A stretch of DNA of 64,000 nucleotides from Jiangella alkaliphila. GTDB taxonomy: Bacteria > Actinomycetota > Actinomycetes > Jiangellales > Jiangellaceae. The notes beneath the pieces are model-generated. The model did no database searches. It saw nothing but the letters and a program-made list of their open reading frames with translations, and was not told the DNA's origin. Each line of letters begins with the position of its first letter. Position 1 is the stretch's first letter. A program made the translations under genes and the position numbers. Positions 7,206 to 15,497 of the stretch are shown in pieces. The stretch spans positions 3,569,278 through 3,633,277 of the forward strand of contig NZ_LT629791.1 of the NCBI RefSeq assembly GCF_900105925.1, in the 5' to 3' direction.

Positions 7206-8249
7206 TCAGCCCGGGGCGGCGGGGCGGGTGCTCTGGCGCAGGACCACCTCGCCCTTGATGCGCCGGATGCGCGGCTTGGTCCGCTCGGCCGCGCTGAGCA
7301 CCAGCTCGAACGCCGACGCGCCGACCTTCTCCAGCGGCAGCCGGACCGTCGTCAGGGCCGGGTTGATGTCGCGCAGCGTGCTGATGTCGTCGAAGCCGGC
7401 CAGGCCGAGGTCGCGGGGGATCTCGAGGTCCTGCTCGCGGCCGGCCACCATCGCGCCGACCGCCATGACGTCGTTGACGGCGAAGACGCAGTCCAGCTCG
7501 CCGATGCGGCCGAGCAGCGCGCGCATGGCCTGGTAGCCGCCGTCGCGGGTGAAGGCGCCGTGGACGACGAAGGCGGGGTCGAGGTCGACGCCGGAGCGGC
7601 CGAGGCCCTCGCGGAACCCGTGCACGCGGTCGCGCGCGGTGAGCATGGCGTCGGGGCCGGCCAGCACGCCGAACCGCCGGTAGCCGAGCGCGACGAGTTC
7701 GGTGGCGAGGTCGCGGGCGCCGAGCCGGTTCTCGATGACGACGGTGTCGACCGGCAGCTGCTTCTGCGAGATCGCGACGACGTTGCCGCCGTCGTTCTCG
7801 AAGATGTCGATCTCGCGGCGCAACGCCTCGGCGACGTGGCTGTCGTCCATGCGGCTGCCGGCGAGGATGACGGCGCGACTGCGCTGGCCGCGCAGCGCGA
7901 CGAGGTAGTCGACCTCGCGCTCGGGACGGCGCAGCGTGCTGCCGAGCGTGACGAGGACGTGGTGGCCCTCGGCGGCCTCCATGACGCCGGCGGCGATGGA
8001 GGAGAAGTACGGGTCGGCGATGTCGTGCACCACCAGGCCGACGACGTTGGTGCGGCCGCGCGCCATGGCCTGCGCCTGCGCGTTGGCGGCGTAGTTGAGG
8101 CTGCGGGCGGCCGCGAGCACCCGCTCGCGGAGGTCGTCGCCGACCCTGCGGGTGCTGCCGTTCAGCGCGCGCGACGCCGTGGCCAACGAGACGCCCGCCC
8201 GGGCCGCGACGTCCATCAGCGTGACGGAGCCGCGCGGTTGCTCGGCCAT
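7206..8249 (-). CDS. LacI/GalR-family transcriptional regulator
   Basis: A 347-residue repressor. Residues about 8-60 form the LacI helix-turn-helix and hinge ('VTLMDVAARAGVSLATASRALNGS', 'ARSLNYAANAQAQAMARGR'). The periplasmic-binding-like effector domain follows, from 'NVVGLVVHDIADPYFSSIAAGVMEAAE' to 'FDDISTLRDINPALTTVRLPLEKVG'. It lies between the DUF993 operon downstream and the divergent inositol operon, and GCGCTT-type sites flank it on both sides. It may control both sugar operons and itself. The effector is unknown, probably a sugar or cyclitol. Confidence 0.92.
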   Translation of the reverse strand: MAEQPRGSVTLMDVAARAGVSLATASRALNGSTRRVGDDLRERVLAAARSLNYAANAQAQAMARGRTNVVGLVVHDIADPYFSSIAAGVMEAAEGHHVLVTLGSTLRRPEREVDYLVALRGQRSRAVILAGSRMDDSHVAEALRREIDIFENDGGNVVAISQKQLPVDTVVIENRLGARDLATELVALGYRRFGVLAGPDAMLTARDRVHGFREGLGRSGVDLDPAFVVHGAFTRDGGYQAMRALLGRIGELDCVFAVNDVMAVGAMVAGREQDLEIPRDLGLAGFDDISTLRDINPALTTVRLPLEKVGASAFELVLSAAERTKPRIRRIKGEVVLRQSTRPAAPG

Positions 8250-8268
8250 GGGTCTCCCGTCGTCCGTA

Positions 8269-8281
8269 GGAATGCGCTTCC
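8269..8281. promoter_or_regulatory. Candidate LacI operator in the lacI/iolG gap
   Basis: GGAATGCGCTTCC, imperfectly palindromic, shares GCGCTTnCC with the sites at 6904 and 7039. It lies 20 bases upstream of the LacI start, consistent with autoregulation. Confidence 0.5.
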
Positions 8282-8347
8282 ACGATAGACCTCGCGGGCC
8301 CGTCCGGATCGCAGGACGACGCCGGACCCACTACGTCAGCATGTTAG

Positions 8348-8361
8348 TTTGTCTAGACAAA
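8348..8361. promoter_or_regulatory. Perfect palindrome TTTGTCTAGACAAA before iolG
   Basis: A 14-bp perfect dyad 16 bases upstream of the iolG start. Its TTGTC-N2-GACAA form recurs at 19164-19175 before the second sugar operon, and the GTCTAGAC core is typical of GntR/HutC-type operators. It is a strong candidate operator for the iol genes. Confidence 0.65.
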
Positions 8362-8376
8362 GTGGAAGGAGCGGGC

Positions 8377-9375
8377 ATGCGGGTGGGGTTCGTCGGGGTC
8401 GGCCGCATCGGGGCGGCGCATGCGCAGGTGGTGCGCGACCATCCGGCGGTGACCGCGGTGCGGGTGGCCGACGCCGATCCGGTCCGGGCCGGCAAGGTCG
8501 CCGACGAGCTGGGCGTCGAGGCCGTCGCCACGCCGGCCGACGCCTTCGTGGACGTCGACGCCGTCGTCATCGCGGCCGCCACGTCCGCGCACGCCGAGCT
8601 GATGATCGCCGCCGCCGACGCGGGGGTGCCGGCGTTCTGCGAGAAGCCGGTCGCCGCCGACGTGGCGGGGACGCGCGCCGTCCTGGCCGCGGTCGAGGCG
8701 GCGGGCAACGCCACGCAGATCGGCTTCCAGCGCCGGTTCGACGCCGGGTACGCCGCCGCCAGACGCGCCGTCCGCGACGGCAGCCTCGGCGAGGTCCGCC
8801 GGCTGCACCTGATCACCGCCGACGCCGAGCCGCCGCACCCGTCCTACGTGCCGACGTCCGGCGGCATCTTCCGCGACTGCCACATCCACGACTTCGACAT
8901 CCTGCGCTGGGTCACCGGCCGCGAGGTGGCGACGGTGTACGCGACGGGCGCGAACCGCGGCGCCGAGGTCTTCGCCACCAGCGGCGACGTCGACGAGTCG
9001 GCGGCGGTGCTGACGCTCGACGACGGCACGCTGGCGACGCTGCAGGGCTCGCGCTACAACGGCGCCGGCTACGACGTGCGCATGGAGGTCGCGGGCACGG
9101 CCGGCACCTACGTCGTCGGCCTGGACGACCACGCTGCGCTGACGTCGGCCGAGGCCGGCGTCACGTTCCCCGAGGGCACGCCGTTCCGCGAGTTCTGGTC
9201 CCGGTTCAGGGCCGCCTACGAGGCTGAGATCGCCGCGTTCGTCGACGTCGCGCGCGGCGAGCGGGAGAGCCCGTGCACCGTCGCCGACGCGCTGGAGAGC
9301 TTCTTCGTCGCCGAGGCCGCCACGCTGTCGCGCCGCGAAGGCCGGGTCGTCACGATCGCCGAGGTCAAGGCATGA
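8377..9375 (+). CDS. iolG: Inositol 2-dehydrogenase-like Gfo/Idh oxidoreductase
   Basis: A 332-residue enzyme with N-terminal 'VGFVGVGRIGAAHAQVV' (Rossmann GxGxxG), 'PAFCEKPVA' and 'GGIFRDCHIHDFDILRWVTG', which carries the Asp and His pair of myo-inositol dehydrogenases. The expected reaction is NAD-dependent oxidation of myo-inositol, or a stereoisomer, to inosose. The ATG at 8377 follows GGAAGGAG. It is the first gene of a tightly overlapping operon with iolC, iolB, iolD and iolA, which supports the inositol role. Scyllo- or chiro-inositol specificity cannot be excluded. Confidence 0.88.
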   Translation: MRVGFVGVGRIGAAHAQVVRDHPAVTAVRVADADPVRAGKVADELGVEAVATPADAFVDVDAVVIAAATSAHAELMIAAADAGVPAFCEKPVAADVAGTRAVLAAVEAAGNATQIGFQRRFDAGYAAARRAVRDGSLGEVRRLHLITADAEPPHPSYVPTSGGIFRDCHIHDFDILRWVTGREVATVYATGANRGAEVFATSGDVDESAAVLTLDDGTLATLQGSRYNGAGYDVRMEVAGTAGTYVVGLDDHAALTSAEAGVTFPEGTPFREFWSRFRAAYEAEIAAFVDVARGERESPCTVADALESFFVAEAATLSRREGRVVTIAEVKA

Positions 9376-10337
9376 ATCACGAGGTACTGACCATCGGCCG
9401 AGTGGGCGTCGACATCTATCCGAACCAGGCGGGCGTGGGGCTCGAGGACGTCACCACGTTCACCAAGTATCTGGGTGGCTCCGCCACGAACGTCGCCGTC
9501 GCCGCTGCCCGGCACGGCCGGCGGTCCGCCGTCATCACCCGAACCGGCGCGGACCCGCTCGGCCGGTTCGTCCACCGGGCGCTGACGGAGTACGGCGTCG
9601 ACGACCGCTTCGTGACGGCGGTGCCGGAGCTCGCGACGCCGGTGACGCTGTGCGAGATCTTCCCGCCGGACCACTTCCCGATCTACTTCTACGGCCGCAC
9701 GCCGACCGCGCCGGACCTGCAGATCGCGACGGACGAGCTGGACCTCGACGCGGTCCGCGGCGCCGGCATCTTCTGGGCGACGGTGACCGGCCTGTGCCAG
9801 GAGCCCAGCCGCTCCGCCACCCTCGCGGCGCTGGAGGCGCGCGGGAGGAACGGCATCACCGTCCTCGACCTGGACTGGCGGCCGATGTTCTGGGAGTCGC
9901 GCGAGGCGGCCCGGCCGATCGTCCAGCAGGCGCTGCGGCACGTCACGCACGCCGTGGGCAACCTGGACGAGTGCGAGACGGCGGTCGGCACCAGCGACCC
10001 GCACGCGGCGGCCCGCGCGCTGCGCGAGGAGCACGGCGTCGCCGTCGCCGTCGTCAAGCAGGGCCCGAAGGGCGTGCTCGCCGTCGACGACACGGGCGAG
10101 CACGAGGTCGCACCGATCCCGGTCGACGTGCTCAACGGACTCGGCGCGGGCGACGCGTTCGGCGGCGCGCTGTGCCACCAGCTGCTGGACGGGCGCCCGC
10201 TGGGCGACGCGGTCCGGTTCGCCAACGCCGCCGGCGCGATCGTCGCGACCCGGCTGGCCTGCTCCGACGCCATGCCGACGACGGCCGAGGTGGCCGCGTT
10301 CCTGGAGGGGCCAATGGAGGGTCATGATGTCCGCTGA
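9372..10337 (+). CDS. iolC: 5-dehydro-2-deoxygluconokinase
   Basis: A 321-residue PfkB/ribokinase-family kinase. 'FTKYLGGSATNVAVAAARHG' is the first PfkB signature and 'LNGLGAGDAFGGALCHQLL' carries the catalytic Asp (residue 261). It phosphorylates 2-deoxy-5-keto-gluconate at the 6-OH in the inositol pathway. It overlaps iolG by ATGA and the next gene by 14 bases. The segment 'LDLDWRPMFW' is characteristic of IolC compared with general sugar kinases. Confidence 0.92.
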   Translation: MNHEVLTIGRVGVDIYPNQAGVGLEDVTTFTKYLGGSATNVAVAAARHGRRSAVITRTGADPLGRFVHRALTEYGVDDRFVTAVPELATPVTLCEIFPPDHFPIYFYGRTPTAPDLQIATDELDLDAVRGAGIFWATVTGLCQEPSRSATLAALEARGRNGITVLDLDWRPMFWESREAARPIVQQALRHVTHAVGNLDECETAVGTSDPHAAARALREEHGVAVAVVKQGPKGVLAVDDTGEHEVAPIPVDVLNGLGAGDAFGGALCHQLLDGRPLGDAVRFANAAGAIVATRLACSDAMPTTAEVAAFLEGPMEGHDVR

Positions 10338-11214
10338 CCTGCTGCGCTCGCTCGTCGAGACGCGCATCCACCGGCCGGAGGCGATCGCCGCGGCCGCCGC
10401 CGCGCGCCGCCGCCCCGACTCGCTGCTCGGGCCGAGCGGCAAGCTCATGGTCATCGCGGCCGACCACCCCGCGCGCGGTGCGCTGCGGGCCGGGCGCGAC
10501 GCGCTGGCGATGGCCGACCGCGGCGAGCTGCTCGACCGCCTGGTCGTCGCGCTCGGCCGGCCCGGCGTCAACGGCGTGCTGGCGACCGCCGACGTGCTCG
10601 AGGACCTGCTGCTGCTCGGCGCGCTGGACGGCAAGGTCGTCGTCGGGTCGATGAACCGCGGCGGCCTGGCCGGCACCGTCTTCGAGATCGACGACCGGTT
10701 CACCGGTTACGACCCGGCCGGCATCGACGGCATGGGGTTCGAGATGGGCAAGATGTTGCTGCGCATCGACCCCGACGACCCGGCGACCGCGCCCACCCTG
10801 GCGGCCTGCGGCCAGGCCGTCGACGGGCTGGCCGCCCGCCGCAAGATCGCTCTGGTCGAGCCGTTCATCTCGCACCGCGTCGACGGCCGGCTGCGCAACG
10901 ACCTGTCCACCGAGGCGGTGATCCGGTCGGTGACGGTGGCCGCGGGCCTGGGCAACACGTCGGCCTACACCTGGCTGAAGCTGCCGGTGGTCGACGACGA
11001 CCCGGCCGGCATGGAGCGCGTGCTGGCCGCGTCGACGCTGCCGGCGGTGCTGCTCGGCGGCGAGGTGCCGGACGACCCGGACACCGCGTTCCGCCAGTGG
11101 GAGAAGGTGTTGCGGCTGCCGACGGCGCTCGGCCTGGTGGTCGGGCGGACGCTGCTGTACCCGCCGGACGGCGACGTCGCGGCGGCGGTCGACACGGCGG
11201 TGAGCCTGCTGTGA
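10324..11214 (+). CDS. Cgl0159-type (beta/alpha)8 protein, probable aldolase of the iol pathway
   Basis: A 296-residue TIM-barrel protein of the type found beside iolC in actinobacteria. Visible blocks are 'GKLMVIAADHPARGAL', 'RPGVNGVLATADVLEDLLLLG', 'GSMNRGGLAGTVFEIDDRFTGYD', 'KIALVEPFISHR' and 'AYTWLKLPVVDD'. The Lys of 'TWLKLP' could form a class I aldolase Schiff base. Because no separate iolJ is present, I infer that it splits 2-deoxy-5-keto-gluconate 6-phosphate into dihydroxyacetone phosphate and malonate semialdehyde. The start overlaps iolC and follows GGAGGG; two consecutive ATGs (10324, 10327) are possible. Confidence 0.8.
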   Translation: MMSADLLRSLVETRIHRPEAIAAAAAARRRPDSLLGPSGKLMVIAADHPARGALRAGRDALAMADRGELLDRLVVALGRPGVNGVLATADVLEDLLLLGALDGKVVVGSMNRGGLAGTVFEIDDRFTGYDPAGIDGMGFEMGKMLLRIDPDDPATAPTLAACGQAVDGLAARRKIALVEPFISHRVDGRLRNDLSTEAVIRSVTVAAGLGNTSAYTWLKLPVVDDDPAGMERVLAASTLPAVLLGGEVPDDPDTAFRQWEKVLRLPTALGLVVGRTLLYPPDGDVAAAVDTAVSLL

Positions 11215-12086
11215 GCCGCTGGTATCGCCCGGCCGGGAGCGCCGGCCGCGGGCCGTACGCCGTCGAGCTGACGCCGGGGACCGTCGAGGGCTGGCGGTGG
11301 ACGTCGATCCGCGTGCTCGAGCTGGGCCCGGGGGAGACCCACGCGTTCGAGTCCGGCGACGAGGAGCTGTTCGTGCTGCCGCTCAGCGGCGGCGGCACGG
11401 TCGTCGCCGACGGCGAGCGGTTCGAGCTGACCGGCCGCCCGGACGTCTTCAGCGGCCCGACCGACACCGTCTACGTGCCGCGCGACGCGTCAGTCACCGT
11501 CACCGCCGCCGGGCATGACGCCGACGGCGCCCGGTTCGCGCTGCCGGCCGGGCCGTGCGGCCGCCGTCTCGCCGCCCGCTACGTCGGCGTCGACGACGTC
11601 GCCGTCGAGCTGCGCGGCGCCGGCAGCAGCACCCGTCAGGTGCACAACTTCGGCTCGGCCGACGGCTTCGACGCGGACCGGCTGATCGCCGTCGAGGTGA
11701 TCACCCCGGCCGGCAACTGGTCGTCGTACCCGCCGCACAAGCACGACGTGGACGTGCCCGGCGCGGAGTCGGAGCTGGAGGAGATCTACTACTTCGAGGT
11801 CAGCGACGAGCGTGGCTTCGGCTACCACCGTGTCTACGGCACCGACGACCGGCCGATCGACGTGCTGGCCGAGGTGCGCACCGGCGACGTCGTGCTGGTG
11901 CCGCACGGCTGGCACGGCCCGTCGGTGGCCGCGCCCGGCTACCACCTGTACTACCTCAACGTCATGGCCGGTCCCGGTGCCACTCGCGATTGGCTGATCA
12001 GCGACGACCCGGCGCACGCCTGGGTCCGCGACGAGTGGGCCGCGCAAGCGCCGGACCCGCGCCTGCCCATGGGGAAGGAGCGATGA
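11211..12086 (+). CDS. iolB: 5-deoxy-glucuronate isomerase
   Basis: A 291-residue bicupin enzyme. 'SSYPPHKHDVD', 'ELEEIYYFEVSDERGFGYHRVY' and 'GDVVLVPHGWHGPSVAAPGYHLYYLNVMAGP' are strong IolB signatures and hold the metal-binding His and Glu residues. It converts 5-deoxy-glucuronate to 2-deoxy-5-keto-gluconate. The GTG start overlaps the previous stop (GTGA). Length matches the family. Confidence 0.95.
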   Translation: MSRWYRPAGSAGRGPYAVELTPGTVEGWRWTSIRVLELGPGETHAFESGDEELFVLPLSGGGTVVADGERFELTGRPDVFSGPTDTVYVPRDASVTVTAAGHDADGARFALPAGPCGRRLAARYVGVDDVAVELRGAGSSTRQVHNFGSADGFDADRLIAVEVITPAGNWSSYPPHKHDVDVPGAESELEEIYYFEVSDERGFGYHRVYGTDDRPIDVLAEVRTGDVVLVPHGWHGPSVAAPGYHLYYLNVMAGPGATRDWLISDDPAHAWVRDEWAAQAPDPRLPMGKER

Positions 12087-13993
12087 TGAGGCTGACGGTC
12101 GCACAGGCCACGGTCCGGTTCCTCGCCGCGCAGTTCACCGAGCGCGACGGCGTCGAGCACCGGCTGATCGAGGGCTGCTTCGGCATCTTCGGGCACGGCA
12201 ACGTGGCCGGCCTCGGGCAGGCGCTGCTGGAGGCCGAGCTGGCCGACCCGGCGGCGCTGCCGTACCACCAGGCCCGCAACGAGCAGGGCATGGTGCACGC
12301 GGCGGTCGGCTACGCCCGCATGCGCAACCGGCTGTCGACGCTGGCCTGCACGTCGTCCATCGGGCCGGGCGCGACGAACATGGTGACCGGCGCGGCGCTG
12401 GCGACGATCAACCGGCTGCCGGTGCTGCTGCTGCCCGGCGACGTGTTCGCGACGCGGGTGGCCGACCCGGTGCTGCAGCAGCTGGAGATGCCGCACGCGC
12501 CGGAGGTCACCGTCAACGACGCGTTCCGGCCGGTGTCGCGGTTCTTCGACCGCGTCTGGCGGCCCGAGCAGCTGCCGGCCGCGCTGCTCGGTGCGATGCG
12601 GGTGCTCACCGACCCGGCCGAGACCGGCGCCGTCACGCTGGCGATGCCGCAGGACGTGCAGGCCGAGGCGTACGACTGGCCGGCCGAGCTGTTCGCGAAG
12701 CGCGTGTGGCACGTGCCGCGGGCCGTCCCCGAGCCGGGCGCGCTGGCCCGTGCCGTGGCGCTGCTGCGCACGGCCCGGCGGCCGCTGATCGTCGCCGGCG
12801 GCGGCGTCATCTACAGCGAGGCGACCGACGCGTTGCGAGCGTTCGCCGAGGCCACGGGCGTCCCCGTCGCTGAGACCCAGGCCGGCAAGGGCAGCCTTCC
12901 GTACGATCACCCGCTCGCGCTCGGCGCCGTCGGGGCGACGGGGACGCCGGGCGCCAACCGGGTCGCCCGCGAGGCGGACGTCGTCATCGGCATCGGCACC
13001 CGGTACAGCGACTTCACGACGGCGTCGCGGACGGCGTTCCAGGACCCCGGCGTGCGGTTCGTCAACGTCAACGTCACCGGGTTCGACGGCGCCAAGCAGG
13101 CCGGGCTGCCGGTGGTGGCCGACGCCCGCGCGGCGTTGGAGGCGCTGACGGAGGCGCTGGCCGCCTGGTCCGTCCCGGACGGGCATCGCGAGGCGGCCGC
13201 GGCCGCGAACCGCGAGTGGGACGCCGTCGTCACCGCCGCCTACACCGCGCAGCACCGCCCGCTGCCGGCGCAGACCGAGGTGATCGGCGCGGTCAACGAG
13301 GTCAGCGCGCCGCGCGACGTCGTCGTCAACGCGGCCGGGTCGATGCCCGGCGAGCTGCACAAGCTCTGGCGCACGCGCGACCCGAAGGGCTACCACGTCG
13401 AGTACGGCTACTCGACGATGGGCTACGAGATCGCCGCGGGCGTCGGCGTGCGGATGGCCGCGCCCGACCGCGACGTGTTCGTGCTGGTCGGCGACGGTTC
13501 CTACCTGATGATGGCGCAGGAGCTGGTCACCGCCGTCCAGGAGCGGATCAAGATCGTCGTGGTGCTGGTGCAGAACCACGGGTTCGCCTCGATCGGCTCG
13601 CTGTCGGAGTCGCTCGGGTCGCAGCGGTTCGGGACGGCGTACCGGTTCCGGTCGGGCTCGGGCCGGCTCGACGGCGAGGTGCTCCCGGTCGACCTCGCCG
13701 CCAACGCGGCCAGCCTGGGCGTCCACGTCGTCCGGGTCGCGACGGTGTCCGAGCTGCGGGCCGCGCTGAGCGACGCGAAGGCGGCGCCGGCCGACGGCGG
13801 CCCGGTCCTGATCCACGTCGAGACCGACCCGCTGGCGGGTGCGCCGGACAGCGAGTCGTGGTGGGACGTCCCCGTCAGCGAGACGGCGGCGCTGGACACC
13901 ACGCGCGCGGCGCGCGCGGAGTACGAGCGGCAGAAGAAGGCACAGCGGCCGCTGGTCGGCCCGGCGAGCGGCACGGAGGAGAACGAGGCATGA
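12083..13993 (+). CDS. iolD: 3D-(3,5/4)-trihydroxycyclohexane-1,2-dione hydrolase
   Basis: A 636-residue thiamine-diphosphate enzyme. The N-terminal pyrimidine-binding domain has 'ARNEQGMVHAAVGYARMRNRLSTLACTSSIGPGATNM' with the catalytic Glu. The central domain includes 'RRPLIVAGGGVIYSEA'. The C-terminal domain has the ThDP motif 'VLVGDGSYLMMAQELVTAVQERIKIVVVLVQNHGFASIGSL'. It opens the ring of diketo-inositol to give 5-deoxy-glucuronate. ATG ATG at 12083 follows GGGGAAGGAG and overlaps the iolB stop. Confidence 0.95.
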   Translation: MMRLTVAQATVRFLAAQFTERDGVEHRLIEGCFGIFGHGNVAGLGQALLEAELADPAALPYHQARNEQGMVHAAVGYARMRNRLSTLACTSSIGPGATNMVTGAALATINRLPVLLLPGDVFATRVADPVLQQLEMPHAPEVTVNDAFRPVSRFFDRVWRPEQLPAALLGAMRVLTDPAETGAVTLAMPQDVQAEAYDWPAELFAKRVWHVPRAVPEPGALARAVALLRTARRPLIVAGGGVIYSEATDALRAFAEATGVPVAETQAGKGSLPYDHPLALGAVGATGTPGANRVAREADVVIGIGTRYSDFTTASRTAFQDPGVRFVNVNVTGFDGAKQAGLPVVADARAALEALTEALAAWSVPDGHREAAAAANREWDAVVTAAYTAQHRPLPAQTEVIGAVNEVSAPRDVVVNAAGSMPGELHKLWRTRDPKGYHVEYGYSTMGYEIAAGVGVRMAAPDRDVFVLVGDGSYLMMAQELVTAVQERIKIVVVLVQNHGFASIGSLSESLGSQRFGTAYRFRSGSGRLDGEVLPVDLAANAASLGVHVVRVATVSELRAALSDAKAAPADGGPVLIHVETDPLAGAPDSESWWDVPVSETAALDTTRAARAEYERQKKAQRPLVGPASGTEENEA

Positions 13994-15492
13994 GGACGAT
14001 CGAGCACTGGATCGGCGGCGCCGCGACGCGGGCCGGCTCCACCCGCACGGCGCCGGTGTGGAACCCGGCGACCGGGCAGCAGCAGGCCGAGGTGCTGCTG
14101 GCCGAGGCCGCGGACGTCGACCTGGCGGTGTCGGCCGCCGCGAAGGCGTTCGAGAGCTGGTCGCAGACGTCGCTGACCAAGCGCGCCAACGTGCTGTTCG
14201 CGTTCCGCGAGCTGGTCGCCCGGCACGCCCGCGAGCTGGCCGAGGTCATCGCCGACGAGCACGGCAAGGTGGTGTCCGACGCGCTCGGCGAGGTGCAGCG
14301 CGGCCTCGAGGTGGTCGAGTTCGCCTGCGGCATCCCGCACCTGCTCAAGGGCGACTACTCCGACCAGGTGTCCACCGGGGTCGACGTGTACGGCTTCCGC
14401 GAGCCGCTGGGCGTCGTCGCCGGCATCACCCCGTTCAACTTCCCGGTCATGGTGCCGATGTGGATGCACCCGGTCGCCATCGCCTGCGGCAACGCGTTCG
14501 TGCTCAAGCCGAGCGAGCGCGACCCGTCGGCGTCGCAGCTGGTGGCCCGGCTGTGGGCCGAGGCGGGGCTGCCCGAGGGCGTGTTCACCGTCGTCAACGG
14601 CGACAAGACCGCCGTCGACGCGCTGCTCGACCACCCCGACGTCGCGGCGGTGTCGTTCGTCGGCTCGACCCCGATCGCGCGGTACATCCACCAGCGCGCC
14701 AGCGCGAACGGCAAGCGGGTGCAGGCGCTCGGCGGGGCCAAGAACCACGCCGTCGTGCTGCCCGACGCCGACCTCGACTTCGCCTCCGACCACCTGGTCG
14801 CGGCGGCGATGGGCTCGGCGGGGGAGCGGTGTATGGCGATCTCCGCGGCGGTGGCGGTCGGCGGCGGCGTCGACGCGGACCGGCTCGTCGAGGCCGTCGC
14901 GGCGAAGGCGGCCGCCGTCCGCGTCGGCCCCGGGCGCGACGAGGCCAGCGAGATGGGGCCGGTCGTCACGGCCGCCGCTCGCGACCGGATCACCGGCTAC
15001 ATCGACTCCGGTGAGCAACAGGGCGCCACCCTCGCCGTCGACGGCCGCGGGCTGGTCGTGCCCGGCCACGAGGACGGCTTCTTCGTCGGCCCGACCGTGC
15101 TGGACCACGTCACGACGTCGATGGACGTGTACCGCGACGAGATCTTCGGCCCGGTGCTGTCCGTCGTCCGCGCCTCCGACGTCGACCAGGCGATCGCGCT
15201 GATCAACGCGAACCCGTACGGCAACGGGACGGCCATCTTCACCGGCTCCGGCGAGGCGGCGCGGCGGTTCCAGCGCGGCGTCCACGTCGGCATGATCGGC
15301 ATCAACGTGCCCATCCCGGTCCCGATGGCCTACTACTCCTTCGGCGGCTGGAAGGACTCGCTGTTCGGCCAGTCGCACGTCCACGGCCCCGAGGGGATCG
15401 CGTTCTACACGCGCGCCAAGGTCGTGACGGCGCGCTGGCCGCGCGTCGACCACCCGATCGCGGCCAGCTACCACTTCCCGACGACGACCTGA
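13990..15492 (+). CDS. iolA: Methylmalonate/malonate-semialdehyde dehydrogenase (CoA-acylating)
   Basis: A 500-residue aldehyde dehydrogenase of the MmsA/IolA type. 'GVVAGITPFNFPVMVPMWMHPVAIACGNAFVLKPSERDPSA' and 'VQALGGAKNHAVVLPDADLD' are diagnostic, and 'GSAGERCMAISAAVAVG' contains catalytic Cys281. It converts malonate semialdehyde to acetyl-CoA and CO2, the last inositol step. It may also serve valine breakdown. It overlaps iolD by ATGA. Confidence 0.94.
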   Translation: MRTIEHWIGGAATRAGSTRTAPVWNPATGQQQAEVLLAEAADVDLAVSAAAKAFESWSQTSLTKRANVLFAFRELVARHARELAEVIADEHGKVVSDALGEVQRGLEVVEFACGIPHLLKGDYSDQVSTGVDVYGFREPLGVVAGITPFNFPVMVPMWMHPVAIACGNAFVLKPSERDPSASQLVARLWAEAGLPEGVFTVVNGDKTAVDALLDHPDVAAVSFVGSTPIARYIHQRASANGKRVQALGGAKNHAVVLPDADLDFASDHLVAAAMGSAGERCMAISAAVAVGGGVDADRLVEAVAAKAAAVRVGPGRDEASEMGPVVTAAARDRITGYIDSGEQQGATLAVDGRGLVVPGHEDGFFVGPTVLDHVTTSMDVYRDEIFGPVLSVVRASDVDQAIALINANPYGNGTAIFTGSGEAARRFQRGVHVGMIGINVPIPVPMAYYSFGGWKDSLFGQSHVHGPEGIAFYTRAKVVTARWPRVDHPIAASYHFPTTT

Positions 15493-15497
15493 CGGAC

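Noticed and set aside
8095-8376. N-terminal extension of iolG
   Set aside because: It would run through the LacI start region and both operators; the ATG at 8377 has a ribosome site and gives the family N-terminus.
11951-13816. Long minus-strand open frame opposite iolD
   Set aside because: It is the antisense of a ThDP enzyme with full motifs; the frame has no recognisable domain or ribosome site.
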